Counted from the first letter of the stretch, positions 16,492 through 26,340 are shown. The stretch is 64,000 nt of DNA from Craurococcus roseus (GCF_039523795.1 NZ_BAAAFZ010000008.1:1-64000); one strand, 5' to 3'. Program-made: numbers and translations. Notes: generated by a model not told the origin, from the sequence alone.

Positions 16492-17793
16492 ATGAACGCC
16501 TCTCCAGTCGTTCTGGAGGTCACCGCGGCCGGACTGACCAGCGAGACACCGTCTCCCGCGGCCGGAACCTCCACTTGCCGTTGCTGCGGAGCGTCGCTGA
16601 CCGAGACCTTCGCCGACCTCGGCATGACGCCTCTCGCCAACTCCTACGTCGACCCGCCTCGCGCGTCGGAGATGGAGCCGTTCTACCCGTTGCACGCCCT
16701 GGTGTGTTCCGACTGCCGCTTGGTCCAGCTCGCGGAGTTCGAGAGCCCCCAGACCATCTTCTCGAACTACCTCTACTTCTCGTCCTTCTCGGACGCTTGG
16801 CTGGGCCACGCGGCGGAGTACGCCGCGCGGATGATCGAGCGGTTCGGCCTCGGGGCGGAGACCCCGGTGGTGGAGGTGGCCAGCAACGACGGCTACCTGC
16901 TACAGCACTTCGCCAAGCGGGGCATACCCGTGCTCGGCGTCGATCCGGCGGCCAACGTGGCGCGAGCGGCCATCGCGCGCGGCATCCCCACCGACATCGC
17001 GTTCTTCGGCGCGCGCACGGCGCACCGCCTGCGCGAGACCCATCCGGCGCCCATGCTGATGGCGGCGAACAACGTGCTGGCGCACGTGCCGGACCTGCAC
17101 GATTTTGTGGAGGGGTTCCGCGTCCTGCTGGCCCCCGGCGGGGTCGTGACCTTCGAGTTCCCGCACCTGCTCCGGCTGATGGAGCGGAACCAGTTCGACA
17201 CGATCTACCACGAGCACTTCTCCTACCTGTCGCTGTTCGTGGTGGAGCGGATCTTCGGCCAGCACGGCTTGCTGGTGTTCGACGTGGAGGAGTTGCCGAC
17301 CCACGGCGGATCGCTGCGCGTCTTCGTCCGGCACGCCGAGGACGCCGCGAAGGCGGAGACCCCGGCCGTCGAGCGGGTGCGGGCGGCCGAACGCGACGCC
17401 GGGCTGGACGGGATGGACGCCTACCGCCGCTTCGCCGCCCGCCCGGTGGAGACGAAGCGCGCCCTGCTCGACTTCCTGATCGGCGCGCAACGGGCCGGGC
17501 AGAAGGTCGTGGGCTACGGGGCCCCGGCCAAGGGCAACACCCTGCTCAACTACTGCGGCGTCGGGAAGGAGTTGCTGCCCTTCACCGTGGACCGCAACAC
17601 GCACAAGCAAGGCCTGCTGTTGCCGGGCACCCGCATCCCCATCCGCGCGCCGGAAGCCATCCTGGAGGAGAAGCCCGACTACGTGCTGATCCTGCCCTGG
17701 AACCTGCGGGACGAGGTGGCGGCGCAGATGTCGTGCATCCGCGCTTGGGGCGGGCGCTTCGTGGTGCCGATCCCGACCGTCGAGGTGTTCTGA
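16492..17793 (+). CDS. Class I SAM-dependent sugar C-methyltransferase
   Basis: 433 residues with the three-part layout of TylC3/NovU-type NDP-hexose C-methyltransferases. An N-terminal zinc-binding domain has CRCCG (near 29-33) and CSDC (near 72-75). A central SAM domain has VVEVASNDGYLLQHF and MAANNVLAHVPDLHDF, plus the TIYHEHFSYLSL segment with catalytic His/Glu residues. A C-terminal Rossmann-like domain has VVGYGAPAKGNTLLNYCG. It should add a methyl group to carbon 3 of an NDP-4-keto-deoxysugar. It fits with the neighbouring epimerase in building a branched deoxysugar for the cell surface or a glycosylated product. Confidence 0.9.
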   Translation: MNASPVVLEVTAAGLTSETPSPAAGTSTCRCCGASLTETFADLGMTPLANSYVDPPRASEMEPFYPLHALVCSDCRLVQLAEFESPQTIFSNYLYFSSFSDAWLGHAAEYAARMIERFGLGAETPVVEVASNDGYLLQHFAKRGIPVLGVDPAANVARAAIARGIPTDIAFFGARTAHRLRETHPAPMLMAANNVLAHVPDLHDFVEGFRVLLAPGGVVTFEFPHLLRLMERNQFDTIYHEHFSYLSLFVVERIFGQHGLLVFDVEELPTHGGSLRVFVRHAEDAAKAETPAVERVRAAERDAGLDGMDAYRRFAARPVETKRALLDFLIGAQRAGQKVVGYGAPAKGNTLLNYCGVGKELLPFTVDRNTHKQGLLLPGTRIPIRAPEAILEEKPDYVLILPWNLRDEVAAQMSCIRAWGGRFVVPIPTVEVF

Positions 17794-17805
17794 CAGCCGG
17801 CGGCG

Positions 17806-17842
17806 ACCGGGGCGGCACGCGTGCGCCCGGCTCCGCCCCGGT
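17806..17842 (+). terminator. Hairpin between converging genes
   Basis: The arms accggggcgg (17806-17815) and ccgccccggt (17833-17842) are perfectly complementary over 10 bases with a 17-base loop that itself starts with the palindrome cacgcgtg. It lies 12 bases after the methyltransferase stop and before the 3' end of the opposing gene. No U-tract follows, so it may be a weak or bidirectional terminator. Confidence 0.45.
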
Positions 17843-17888
17843 GAGGGCGCGCGAAAGAACCCCTTCCGGCCAATCGGGGCGGGGCGGT

Positions 17889-18461
17889 TCAGACGCCGCC
17901 TTCGCTGCGGAACGCGCCTTCCAGCGCCGGTTCGCCGTGCCCAGGGCGCGCGGCCGCCGTGCGCAGGTCCTGCCTGGCTTGGCTGAGTTCACGCTCCGCT
18001 TCGACGAGGCGCGTCTCCGCTGCGCGGAGCTGTTGGCGCGCCGCTTCCACCCGCTCGGCGGAGTGGCGGGCGGTGACGTCAGAACGGAGGTGGGCGGTTT
18101 CGGCTTCGGCCCGGCTGCGGCGCACCTCCTCCAGGAGCGCCGCCACCATCAACGCCAATCCGGACAGCGCCGCGATGGCGAGCAGGCCGATCGATACGCT
18201 CGTTTCCCCGGGCGGCAATGACCGCGCGGCCAGCGCCGCGAGCAAGGCGGCCAGCAACGCGCTGTCGCGGCCGAACACCACGGCGGTGAGCAGCAGCGCG
18301 GGGAGCAGCACCAGGGCGGCGGCCGGCACCGTGACCAAGGGCAGGGCCGCCACGGAGGCGAACACGGCGAGCACCAGCGCCGCGGCACCGAGATCCCGCG
18401 CGAGGGCGGGAAGGGCGCGGAGCCGTTCGCCCTGCTCCAGTGCGTACCGAAGGCGCCACAT
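17889..18461 (-). CDS. Small membrane protein with coiled-coil tail, DUF4118-like
   Basis: 190 residues. After MWRLRYALEQGERLRALPA come about three or four close hydrophobic helices (AAALVLAVFASVAALPLV, VLLPALLLTAVVF, LLAALLAALAARSL, LLAIAALSGLALMVAALL). The layout resembles the DUF4118 membrane module of KdpD-like sensor kinases. The remaining 80 residues form a charged coiled coil (VEAARQQLRAAETRLVEAE), but no histidine-kinase domain follows. It may be a stand-alone sensor or scaffold. It is divergent from the AI-2E-family transporter. The domain match is by pattern only. Confidence 0.6.
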   Translation of the reverse strand: MWRLRYALEQGERLRALPALARDLGAAALVLAVFASVAALPLVTVPAAALVLLPALLLTAVVFGRDSALLAALLAALAARSLPPGETSVSIGLLAIAALSGLALMVAALLEEVRRSRAEAETAHLRSDVTARHSAERVEAARQQLRAAETRLVEAERELSQARQDLRTAAARPGHGEPALEGAFRSEGGV

Positions 18462-18701
18462 GCGGCGACGATAGGGGTGCGCGGCCAGGACGGGAAGATC
18501 ACCGGCCGCGCTTCCCGGGCTCCTCGTGCGCCTCCCCGCGGCAGGACGCTCGGCTCGGCCGGCGGGCCGGCGCTCCGCACCGCCGCCCACCCGCCGCCGC
18601 GCTCTCCCTGGAGACACCGGCGCAACGGAATCGCGCTGCCGACGTTGTTCGTTCCACGGCCGGTCACCCGCCCGGCGTCGACACCTTTCTGGACCCGGTC
18701 C

Positions 18702-20771
18702 ATGCCCCTGCCCCCCGCCCCGAAACGCAGGGGCCTCTCCGCCGCCATGCCGGGTTCCAGGCTCGAGATGCTCCAGGTCGGGGCGATCGTGGTGGCGACG
18801 CTCTACTTCGCGCGGGACATGCTCATACCGATCGCGCTGGCGGTGCTGCTCTCCTTCGTCCTGGCGCCGCTGGTGCGGGCGCTCGGGCGCTTCTACGTGC
18901 CGCGCGTCGCGGGCGTGCTGCTGGTGGTGGCGCTGGGCTTCGGCCTCATCCTCGGCATCGGCGCCGTGATGGGGCGGCAAGCCACCAGCCTCGCGGCGAA
19001 CCTGCCGGCCTACAAGGCGACGGTGGCGGAGAAGCTGCAAGGCCTGCACGGCGCCGGGGGCGTCCTGGACCGGATGACCGGCGTGCTGCACGAACTCGGC
19101 ACGGCCGCGGCGCCGCCGAACGGCCCTGCGGACGGGCCGCCGGGCGACGCGCCCAGGCCCGACACCCCGGCGGGCGCGCTCCGGACGGCGCCGGGCGGCG
19201 TGGGCGATCCGTCGCGGCCCGTGCCGGTGGAGATCCGGTCTCCGGACCCGACCGCCTTCGAAATGCTGCAGCGGGTGGCGGAGCCGCTCCTGGAGCCGCT
19301 GGCGACCGTCGGCATCGTCGTGGTCCTGGTGATCTTCATCCTGCTGTACCGGGAGGACTTGCGCGACCGGATGATCCGCTTGGCGGGAGCGCGGGACCTG
19401 CACCGCACCCTGGCGGCGATGGACGACGCCGCCTACCGCCTTTCGCGCTACTTCCTGGCGCAGGTGGGGTTGAACTCGGGCTTCGGGCTGTTCATCGCAG
19501 CGGGCCTTTGGCTGATCGGCATCCCCAACCCGTTGCTCTGGGGCTTCATCGCCGGCCTGATGCGGTTCGTGCCCTTCATCGGCGCCTACATCGCCGCCGC
19601 CTTCCCGATGATGCTGGCGCTGGCGGTGGGCCCCGGGTGGTCGTCCGCGCTCTGGGTGCTGGCGTTGTTCGCGGTCAGCGAACCGTTGATGGGGCACGTG
19701 TTGGAGCCCTGGATCTTCGGCCACTCCACCGGCCTTTCGCCGGTCGCGGTGATCGGCGCCGCGGCGTTCTGGACGTGGCTCTGGGGGTCGATCGGGCTGT
19801 TGCTGGCGGTGCCGCTCACCGTCTGCCTAGTCGTACTGGGGCGCCACGTGGAGCAGCTCGAGTTCCTGGAGGTGATGCTGGGCGACCAGCCGCCGCTCGA
19901 CCCGGAGGAGGCCTTCTACCAGCGGGCCCTGGCCGGCGACGAGGACGCGCTGGCGGAGCAGGCGGAGGCGTGCCTGCGCGAGCAACGCCTGCCCCAGTAC
20001 CTCGACGCCGTCGCGCTTCCGGCGCTGGCGCTGGCGCAGGCCGACGCCGCGCGCGGGGCCCTGACGCCGGAGCGGCGGGAACGCCTGGAGCGGAGCGTGG
20101 TGACGCTGCTCGAAGACATCGAGGAAGCGGACGAGGGGGTGGCGGCCAAGGCCGCGAAGGAAGCGGCGAAGGCCGCGGCGGCGGTGAACGGCGGCAAGGA
20201 GGACGCGCCCACGGACGAAGGGGAGGAAGGCGGAACGGCGCCGCCGGCGCCGGGGCCCGTGCCGGCCCGGTGGCAGGCGCGGGGCGCGGTCCTGTGCTCG
20301 TCCGGCCGCGGCGCCTTCGACCCGTTGCTCGCCACCATGGTGGGTCAGGCGCTGGCGCGGCGCGGCTTCGGCGTGCAGATCGGCGGCCGGGGAGCGCCGC
20401 TCGCGGGCGCGCCGCCGCTGCTCTTGTGCCTGTGCTTCGTTGAGGGCGGCGCGAGCGCGGCCGCCGCCCGCTACCTCCTGCGGCGCGCGCGCCGGCAGCA
20501 CCCGGGCATCGCCACACTGGCGCTCGCGTGGTCGCCGGAGGAGGATGGCGCCCTGGCCGCGGCGCTGGAAGCGGAAGGGCACACGGAACCGGTGCTGCTC
20601 GCGCGCAACGTCGCGGAAGCGGTGGAGTTGGTGGTGGAAACGGCTTGCGCCGACGCCGCGGAAGAACCGGCTCCCCCGGCAGAAGCGCGCGCAGCCGCCG
20701 CCGCCGCCGCCGCCGAAGCGGCGGCCGGGTCCGACCCGTCGGTTCTCGGGGGCGCGCCCGCCGTTGCTTGA
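18702..20771 (+). CDS. AI-2E/PerM-family transporter with long C-terminal extension
   Basis: 689 residues. The first 400 are the PerM/AI-2E exporter fold: paired N-terminal helices (ALAVLLSFVLAPLVRALG), a periplasmic insert rich in Pro/Gly (about 130-180), and the conserved block GLMRFVPFIGAYIAAAFPMM followed by EPWIFGHSTGLSPVAVI. Beyond the last helix (CLVVLGRHVEQLEF) comes a cytosolic region of about 290 residues: helical repeats (YQRALAGDEDALAEQAEAC), a charged Ala/Glu linker, then a Rossmann-like segment opening RGAVLCSSGRGAFDPLLATM. The transported solute is unknown; few family members truly move AI-2. The start at 18702 gives the usual short lead into helix 1. Confidence 0.82.
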   Translation: MPLPPAPKRRGLSAAMPGSRLEMLQVGAIVVATLYFARDMLIPIALAVLLSFVLAPLVRALGRFYVPRVAGVLLVVALGFGLILGIGAVMGRQATSLAANLPAYKATVAEKLQGLHGAGGVLDRMTGVLHELGTAAAPPNGPADGPPGDAPRPDTPAGALRTAPGGVGDPSRPVPVEIRSPDPTAFEMLQRVAEPLLEPLATVGIVVVLVIFILLYREDLRDRMIRLAGARDLHRTLAAMDDAAYRLSRYFLAQVGLNSGFGLFIAAGLWLIGIPNPLLWGFIAGLMRFVPFIGAYIAAAFPMMLALAVGPGWSSALWVLALFAVSEPLMGHVLEPWIFGHSTGLSPVAVIGAAAFWTWLWGSIGLLLAVPLTVCLVVLGRHVEQLEFLEVMLGDQPPLDPEEAFYQRALAGDEDALAEQAEACLREQRLPQYLDAVALPALALAQADAARGALTPERRERLERSVVTLLEDIEEADEGVAAKAAKEAAKAAAAVNGGKEDAPTDEGEEGGTAPPAPGPVPARWQARGAVLCSSGRGAFDPLLATMVGQALARRGFGVQIGGRGAPLAGAPPLLLCLCFVEGGASAAAARYLLRRARRQHPGIATLALAWSPEEDGALAAALEAEGHTEPVLLARNVAEAVELVVETACADAAEEPAPPAEARAAAAAAAAEAAAGSDPSVLGGAPAVA

Positions 20772-20840
20772 CCCGGGGCGCGGCGCCGCGCTTCCGGCCC
20801 CACGCGCCACCGGCGCGTCGGGCGGCTCGTCCGAGGCTTC

Positions 20841-22100
20841 CTAGCCCGCCGCGGGTCGTTCATCCGCTATCACCTTGCCGTCGGCGGGCAGCGCGCCGGG
20901 CGGCACCAGTTCCACTTCGCCGCGCAGGCGGGTGGCGTCGTGCAGACTCTCGGCGAGGGCGGCTTGCAGGCCGGGCGGCGCGGCGCCGCCCGCCGGCATT
21001 TCGGCGCGGAGCGTCATCGCGTCCTGCTCGCCTTGTCGGGTGACGACCAAGCGCAGGCGGCCCAGTTCGGGATGGCGGCGGGCGATGGCCGCGACCTGCT
21101 CGGGGCGGACGAACATGCCGCGCACCTTGGCCGTCTGGTCGGCGCGGCCGCGCCAGCCGACGATGCGGAGGTTGGTGCGGCCGCAGGGCGAGGCGGCGGC
21201 GCCCGGCACCACGGCGGACAGGTCGCCCAGCGCCAGGCGTAGGACCGGGTGTTCCGGGTCGAGCACCGTGACGACCACCTCGCCGATCTCGCCATCGGGC
21301 ACAGGGTCCCCGGTGCCGGGGCGGACGACCTCCACCACGATGCCCTCGTTCGCCACCAAGCCTCCGCGCGCCGACGTCTCGTAGGCCACGCAGCCGAGTT
21401 CGGCGGTGGCGTAGCACTGGAAGGCTTGCACGCCGCGGGCCGCGAACTCCGCTTGCAGGGAGGCCGGGAAGGCGGCGCCGGAGACCATCGCCTTGCGGAT
21501 GCTCGACGCGGGGCGGCCGGCGGCGTCCGCGGCGTCGAGCAGGATCTTCAGGAAGTCCGGCGTGCCGCAATAGGCGGCGGGGCGGTAGTGCGCGACCGCG
21601 TCGAGCTGCTGCGCCGTGTTCCCCGGCCCGGCCGGGATAACGGCGCAGCCGAGCGCGCGGGCGCCGCTGTCCATGATCCAACCGCCCGGCGTCATGTGGT
21701 AGCCGAAGGTGTTGAGCACGACGTCGCCGGCGCGGAAGCCGGCCGCGTGCAGCGCCCGCGCCATGCGCCAGGGATCGACGCCGGCGGGCTGCGGCTCGTG
21801 GATCGGGCCGGGCGAGGCGAAGAGGCGCGGGAAGGCGCCGGCCGGCGCGGCGAGCAGGCCACCGAAGGGTGGTGCCTCGGCTTGCAGAGCGGGCAGGTCG
21901 GATTTCCGCAGCAGCGGCAGGCGCGCCAGGGCGGAGCGATCCGTGACCGTGGACGGGTCCACGCCGGCGAGGCGCGCGGCTTGCGCCGGCGCCCGCATGG
22001 CGGCGGCCACGGCGGCGGGGAGGCGTGCGGCGATCTCGGCCTCGCGCGCCGCCATCGGCCGAGTTTCGCGCTCGTCGTAGTGCTGCTGGTGGTCCGGCAT
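20841..22100 (-). CDS. Phenylacetate-CoA ligase-like adenylate-forming enzyme
   Basis: 419 residues, the compact PaaK size. The middle domain shows FGYHMTPGGWIMDSGARALG, YCGTPDFLKILLDAA, and the adenylate region FQCYATAELGCVAYE. The C-terminal domain includes GRADQTAKVRGMFVRPEQV, typical of PaaK, and ends with a likely catalytic Lys in PADGKVIADERP. The usual Ser/Thr/Gly-rich P-loop is replaced by RLFASPGPIHEP, so ATP binding may be altered or the enzyme belongs to a divergent subfamily. It should make an aryl- or acyl-CoA. It is divergent from the broken peptide-receptor gene. Confidence 0.82.
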   Translation of the reverse strand: MPDHQQHYDERETRPMAAREAEIAARLPAAVAAAMRAPAQAARLAGVDPSTVTDRSALARLPLLRKSDLPALQAEAPPFGGLLAAPAGAFPRLFASPGPIHEPQPAGVDPWRMARALHAAGFRAGDVVLNTFGYHMTPGGWIMDSGARALGCAVIPAGPGNTAQQLDAVAHYRPAAYCGTPDFLKILLDAADAAGRPASSIRKAMVSGAAFPASLQAEFAARGVQAFQCYATAELGCVAYETSARGGLVANEGIVVEVVRPGTGDPVPDGEIGEVVVTVLDPEHPVLRLALGDLSAVVPGAAASPCGRTNLRIVGWRGRADQTAKVRGMFVRPEQVAAIARRHPELGRLRLVVTRQGEQDAMTLRAEMPAGGAAPPGLQAALAESLHDATRLRGEVELVPPGALPADGKVIADERPAAG

Positions 22101-22240
22101 CGCGGCGTCCTCTGCCCTGCCCCGCGGCTTGCCCCGCGCGCCGGCGGCGGGTCAAGGCCGACCCGCCGGGCGGCGATTGCGGCGTGGGCCCCGCCCCGTC
22201 AGGCTGCCCGCCAGAAGCAACGATCCCGGAGGCCACGAGG

Positions 22241-23880
22241 ATGCGGCAAAGGCGGCATCTCATCGGGAAGGTCGGGCTCCTGGCCGCCGCGCTCTGCGCC
22301 GTGGCGGCGGCGGCGCAGGGCCGGGCGGCATGGGCGCAGGCGCCGCGGCCCGACGGGGGCGGCGGGCGCATGTTCCGCATGGCGACCAGCACGGACGCCG
22401 CGACGCTCGATCCGCACGCCACCAACGCGCTGTTCACCTTCCTCGTCGTCGCGCAGGTGTACGAGCCGCTGACCCACCGCGGCGGCGACATGCGCGTCCA
22501 CCCCGGCTTGGCGGAACGGTGGGAGCAGGTGGGGGCGACGCGCTGGCGCTTCTTCCTGCGCGACGGCGTGCGCTTCCACGGCGGCGAAGCGTTCGACGCC
22601 GAGGACGCCGTGTTCAGCCTCATGCGCGCCAAGGCGCCGACCTCCAACTACGGCATCTTCGTGGACACGCTCGACCGGGCGGAGGCGGTGGACCGGCTGA
22701 CGGTGGACCTCGTCACCCGCGTGCCCGATGCCACCATCCCGGACAAGATGACCCGCGTTCTGATGATGGACCGCGGCTGGTCGGAGGCGAACCGGGCCGA
22801 ACGGCCGCGGAATTTCGGCCAGCGGGAGGAGACGCACGCCGCCCGCAACGCCAACGGCACCGGGCCCTTCACCATCCGCTCGCGCGAGGCGGACCAGCGC
22901 ACGGTGATGGTGCGGAACCCGGCCTGGTGGGGCGCCAACGGCGGGCCGGGCGGGGCCGCGGGGAACGTGGCCGAGTGCCACCACATCGTCCTGTCCTCGG
23001 ACGCGACGCGGGTGGCGGCGCTGCTCTCGGGCGAGGTGGACATGGTCCACGTCGTGCCCGTGCAGGACGTGGAGCGCATCCGCCGCGACCCGCAGCTCCG
23101 CGTGCTGGAGGGGCAGGAGAACCGCACGGTGTTCCTCGGCATGCGGCAGGACACGGACGAGCCGCCGGGCGGCGACAGCAGAGACGGCAACCCGTTCCGC
23201 GACCTCCGCGTGCGCCAGGCGGTCGCGCACGCCATCGACGTGGAGGCGATCCGCCGGCGGACGCTGCGCGGGCAAGCTATCCCCGCCGGCAGCATGTGGA
23301 CGCACTTCGTCAACGGCCACAGCCCCGAAGCCGAGGGGCGGCTCCCCTACGACCGCGAGCGCGCCAGCGCCCTGCTGGCCGAGGCGGGCCACCCGAACGG
23401 CTCCGCGGCGACGCCGGATTGCCCGGTCGGCACCTACGACGAGGCGTGCCAGGCGGTGGTGGCGACGCTGACGCAGGTGGGCGTCCGCGCCTCGCTGAAC
23501 CTGCAGCCGAACACCCAGTTCATCGGCCGCGTCCAGCGGCGGGAAACGGCTTCTACATGCTGTCCTGGGGCGTGCCGACCTTCGACGCGCTCTACACCCT
23601 GCGCGCCATGATGGCGTCCCGCGGCATGGCGGGCGGCGCGTCCTGGAACACCGGCGGCTGGAGCGAGCCGCGCTTCGACGAACTGGTGCGCGCGGTGGAG
23701 GCGGAAACGGACGCCGAGAGGCGCCGCGCCTTGATCCGGGAGGCGCACGCGCTGCACAACGCCCGGCTCGGCCACGTCACGCTCTACCACATGATGATAC
23801 CCTGGGCGCACCGCGCCGGCGTGCGGGTGGCGCACCGGGCCGACAACCAAGTGCAGGTGCGGGAGATCCGGCTGGAGTAG
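22241..23880 (+). pseudogene. Peptide/opine-type ABC receptor (SBP family 5), frameshifted
   Basis: The frame from ATG 22241 (GGAGG upstream) gives a signal peptide, then the DppA/OppA pattern DAATLDPHATNALFTFLVVAQVYEPL, LAERWEQVGATRWRFFLRDGVRFHGG, and NGTGPFTIRS. Homology in this frame ends at VQRRETA (about 23550) and resumes one frame over with FYMLSWGVPTFDALYTLR, continuing to the stop at 23880. Supplying one base near 23550 would restore about 546 residues, the normal family length. It would deliver peptides or similar solutes to an ABC permease, none of which is nearby. This is decay or a one-base sequencing deletion. Confidence 0.85.
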
Positions 23881-23919
23881 CGGGCGGCGGCGCCGCGCCG
23901 CGGCAAGGGCGCGACGGGC

Positions 23920-25618
23920 TTGCCGCGGCGGGTCGGCACGATCCTGCTCGTGCTTGCCGGCACGCTCGCCGCCGTCGGGGCGGCGGCGTTCCTGTTAGTG
24001 GGCCGGTACGATTTCGGGCCATTCGCGGCCGGGCGCACCGGCGACGCCCTGGGCCGGCCGGTCGCGGTCGACGGGCTGCGCGTGTCGCCCGGTCGGTGGG
24101 TGACGGTCGACCTCACCGGCGCTCGGCTGGACAACGCCGCCGGCGGCAGCCGCCCGACCATGGTCGAGGTCGGGAGGCTGGTGGCCGAAGTCGAGGCCGT
24201 GTCGCTGCTGCGCTGCCCGGTGGTGGTGCGTCGGCTGGAGGTCGATGGTCTGTCCGTGCTGCTGGAACGCACGGCCGACGGCACCCCCAACTGGCGGTTC
24301 GGGCCGCGTGTGGAACGCGAGCCGACGCGGGCACCCGCCGGCCGTTCCTGGTTCCCCATGCTCCTCGACGCCCGGCTGCTGCGGGGCGAGGTGGTGTTCC
24401 GCACCTCCAGCGGGGCCGAGTTGCGGACGCTGCTCGACGAGGCGGCGTGGCGGACCGAGGGTGCGGACCGGCCCGTCCGCCTCGCCGCCGAGGGTGCTTA
24501 CAACGGCGTGCCGGTCCGCCTCGGCGGCGACCTGCGGCCCATCGCCGAACTACGGGACGCGGCGAAGCCCTACGGCACGGACCTGCGCTTCGCTTCGGGC
24601 GACACGACGCTCGAATTCAAGGGCACGATGACGGACCCGCTCAACGCGGCCGGCATGCGGGGCGAGCTGTCCCTCGCGGCACCGACGCCGGGCGCCTTGA
24701 TGGCGGTCGCGGGTGTTTCGGGTGAAGCCGACGCGTCGCTAGCGCTCGGCGGCACCCTGGAACGGTCCCGCGATTCGTGGCGCCTCACCGGCGACGCCGG
24801 CGCGCTGGAGCGGGGCGAGATCACGGCCGGAACGCTGCGCCTGGCCGAAGGCGCCCGGGGCGAGCCGGACGACGCCGCGGTGGAACTCGCCTTCGGCCGG
24901 CTCGACCTCAACGAGTTGCTGGGGACCGGGCGCCGCGGCAGCCGGACGGACGCCGACGTGCCGCTGCGCGTCGACCGCGCGCCGGACACGCTGCTGGAGG
25001 CGCGGTTGTCGGCGCGCGAACTCGTCTACGGCCAAGTCCACGCCGCCGATTTCGCCTTCGCCGGTGCGCTGACGCCGGGCCGGGCCGCCGTGGACGAGTT
25101 GTCGTTGACCTATCTCGGCGCGGGAATCCGGGCGTCGGGCGCGGTCGAGGACGATGGCGACGGCGGGCGCGTGTCGGTGGAGGCGGCCTTGTCGCGCGCC
25201 GACATCCAGCGGCTGCGGCGCGAGTTGGGGTTTGGGCCGATCCCGCTCCAAGGCCGGTTGGACGCGAGGGTCGCGGCGTCGGGGAGCGGGGCGACGCTGA
25301 ACGAGGCCGCGCGCGGCGCCCGCGTTTCGGCCGTGGCGACGATGGCGGGCGGCGGACGGGACGATCACCGGCCACGCCTGGTTCGACCTGAACCGGCGCC
25401 GCTTCGACCTCACGATCGGCAGCCAACGGGACACCACGAGCTTTTTCGCGCTGGACGTCCCGGTGCGCGTCAGCGGCTCGTTCGCCGATCCGCGCGTGCG
25501 ACCGGCGCGGTGGTCTTCGTCCGGGCGGGCCATGCTCGCCGCCGGGGAGGACGTGGGCCGGCTGCCGCCCGAGCTGCGGGATTTCGCGCGCCGGAGCCGG
25601 TGCCTCGTCCGGCGGTGA
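23920..25618 (+). pseudogene. AsmA family protein, frameshifted near its C-terminus
   Basis: It opens from a TTG (23920) with a membrane anchor, VGTILLVLAGTLAAVGAAAFLLVGRYDF, followed by AsmA-type beta-rich repeats such as LEARLSARELVYGQVHAADF. These proteins span the periplasm and belong to the group proposed to move or organise phospholipids. After RVSAVATMAGG the frame loses sense. A +1 shift at about 25347-25354, within a run of GGC repeats, restores DGTITGHAWFDLNRRRFDLT and FFALDVPVRVSGSFADPRVRP, ending at the TGA 25616-25618. The repaired product would be about 565 residues. Either a genuine slip in a repeat or a base-calling error. Confidence 0.75.
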
Positions 25619-25627
25619 CGGCGGGGG

Positions 25628-26326
25628 TCAGCCCAGCGGCGCCCCCGGCCGCAACAAGCCCCTCAGCACCAGGTCGACGTGCGCCTCGCGCATGGCCGCG
25701 AGGTCCGGCGCGCGCCCTTCGCCCAGCATCATCTGCCAGATCGAGGCCATGGTCGCCGGTGCCATCAGCACCGGCGCGAGGCCGGCGCCGTCCCCCACCT
25801 CCGGCCGGAACTCGCCGGCCTCGACGCCCGCGCGCAGCACGCCGCGCACCAGGGGCAAGGCGCGGGACAGCACCTCGGCGTCGTAGAACGCGGCCAGCTC
25901 GGGGAAGCGGTCGGCTTCGGCGATGATCAGCTTGAACAAGACCCGTTCGCGCCGCTCCGCGGCGACGCGAGCGTAGGCGAACTCGATCAGACCGCGCAGC
26001 AGTTCTGCCTTCGGCCCCTCGAACACGGCGATGAAGCGCTCCGCTTCGCTGAACACCGGTTGGACGCAGGAGCGGACGACCGCTTTGAACAGGTCGGCCT
26101 TGCCGGGGAAGTAGTGGTAGATCAAGCCTTTGGTCACGCCGGCCCGGGCGGCGACGGCCGCCATGCTGGCGCCGGCGTAGCCGCGCTCGGCGAACTCTTC
26201 CAACGCCGCCGCCAGGATTTGCGGCGTGCGCTCGGCGGGGGCGAGCCGGCGCCGCGTCGGCCCGGCGCCGGCCGCCTCCGCGCTTCCTACAGAGTCCCGC
26301 GTCGTTTCCACCTGCGCGTTCCTCAT
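25628..26326 (-). CDS. TetR/AcrR family repressor of the adjacent efflux genes
   Basis: 232 residues from the ATG at 26326. The N-terminal DNA-binding domain is typical: ERTPQILAAALEEFAERGY, then ASMAAVAARAGVTKGLIYHYF, then PGKADLFKAVV. The C-terminal half is the helical ligand-binding and dimerisation part. About 60 residues precede the HTH, longer than average, and an internal start is possible. It is divergent from an RND efflux operon with palindromes between them, the standard layout for a TetR repressor that releases its operators when it binds a toxic compound. It ends 9 bases after the AsmA-like gene on the opposite strand. Confidence 0.88.
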   Translation of the reverse strand: MRNAQVETTRDSVGSAEAAGAGPTRRRLAPAERTPQILAAALEEFAERGYAGASMAAVAARAGVTKGLIYHYFPGKADLFKAVVRSCVQPVFSEAERFIAVFEGPKAELLRGLIEFAYARVAAERRERVLFKLIIAEADRFPELAAFYDAEVLSRALPLVRGVLRAGVEAGEFRPEVGDGAGLAPVLMAPATMASIWQMMLGEGRAPDLAAMREAHVDLVLRGLLRPGAPLG

Positions 26327-26340
26327 GGCCTCGGCGTTTC

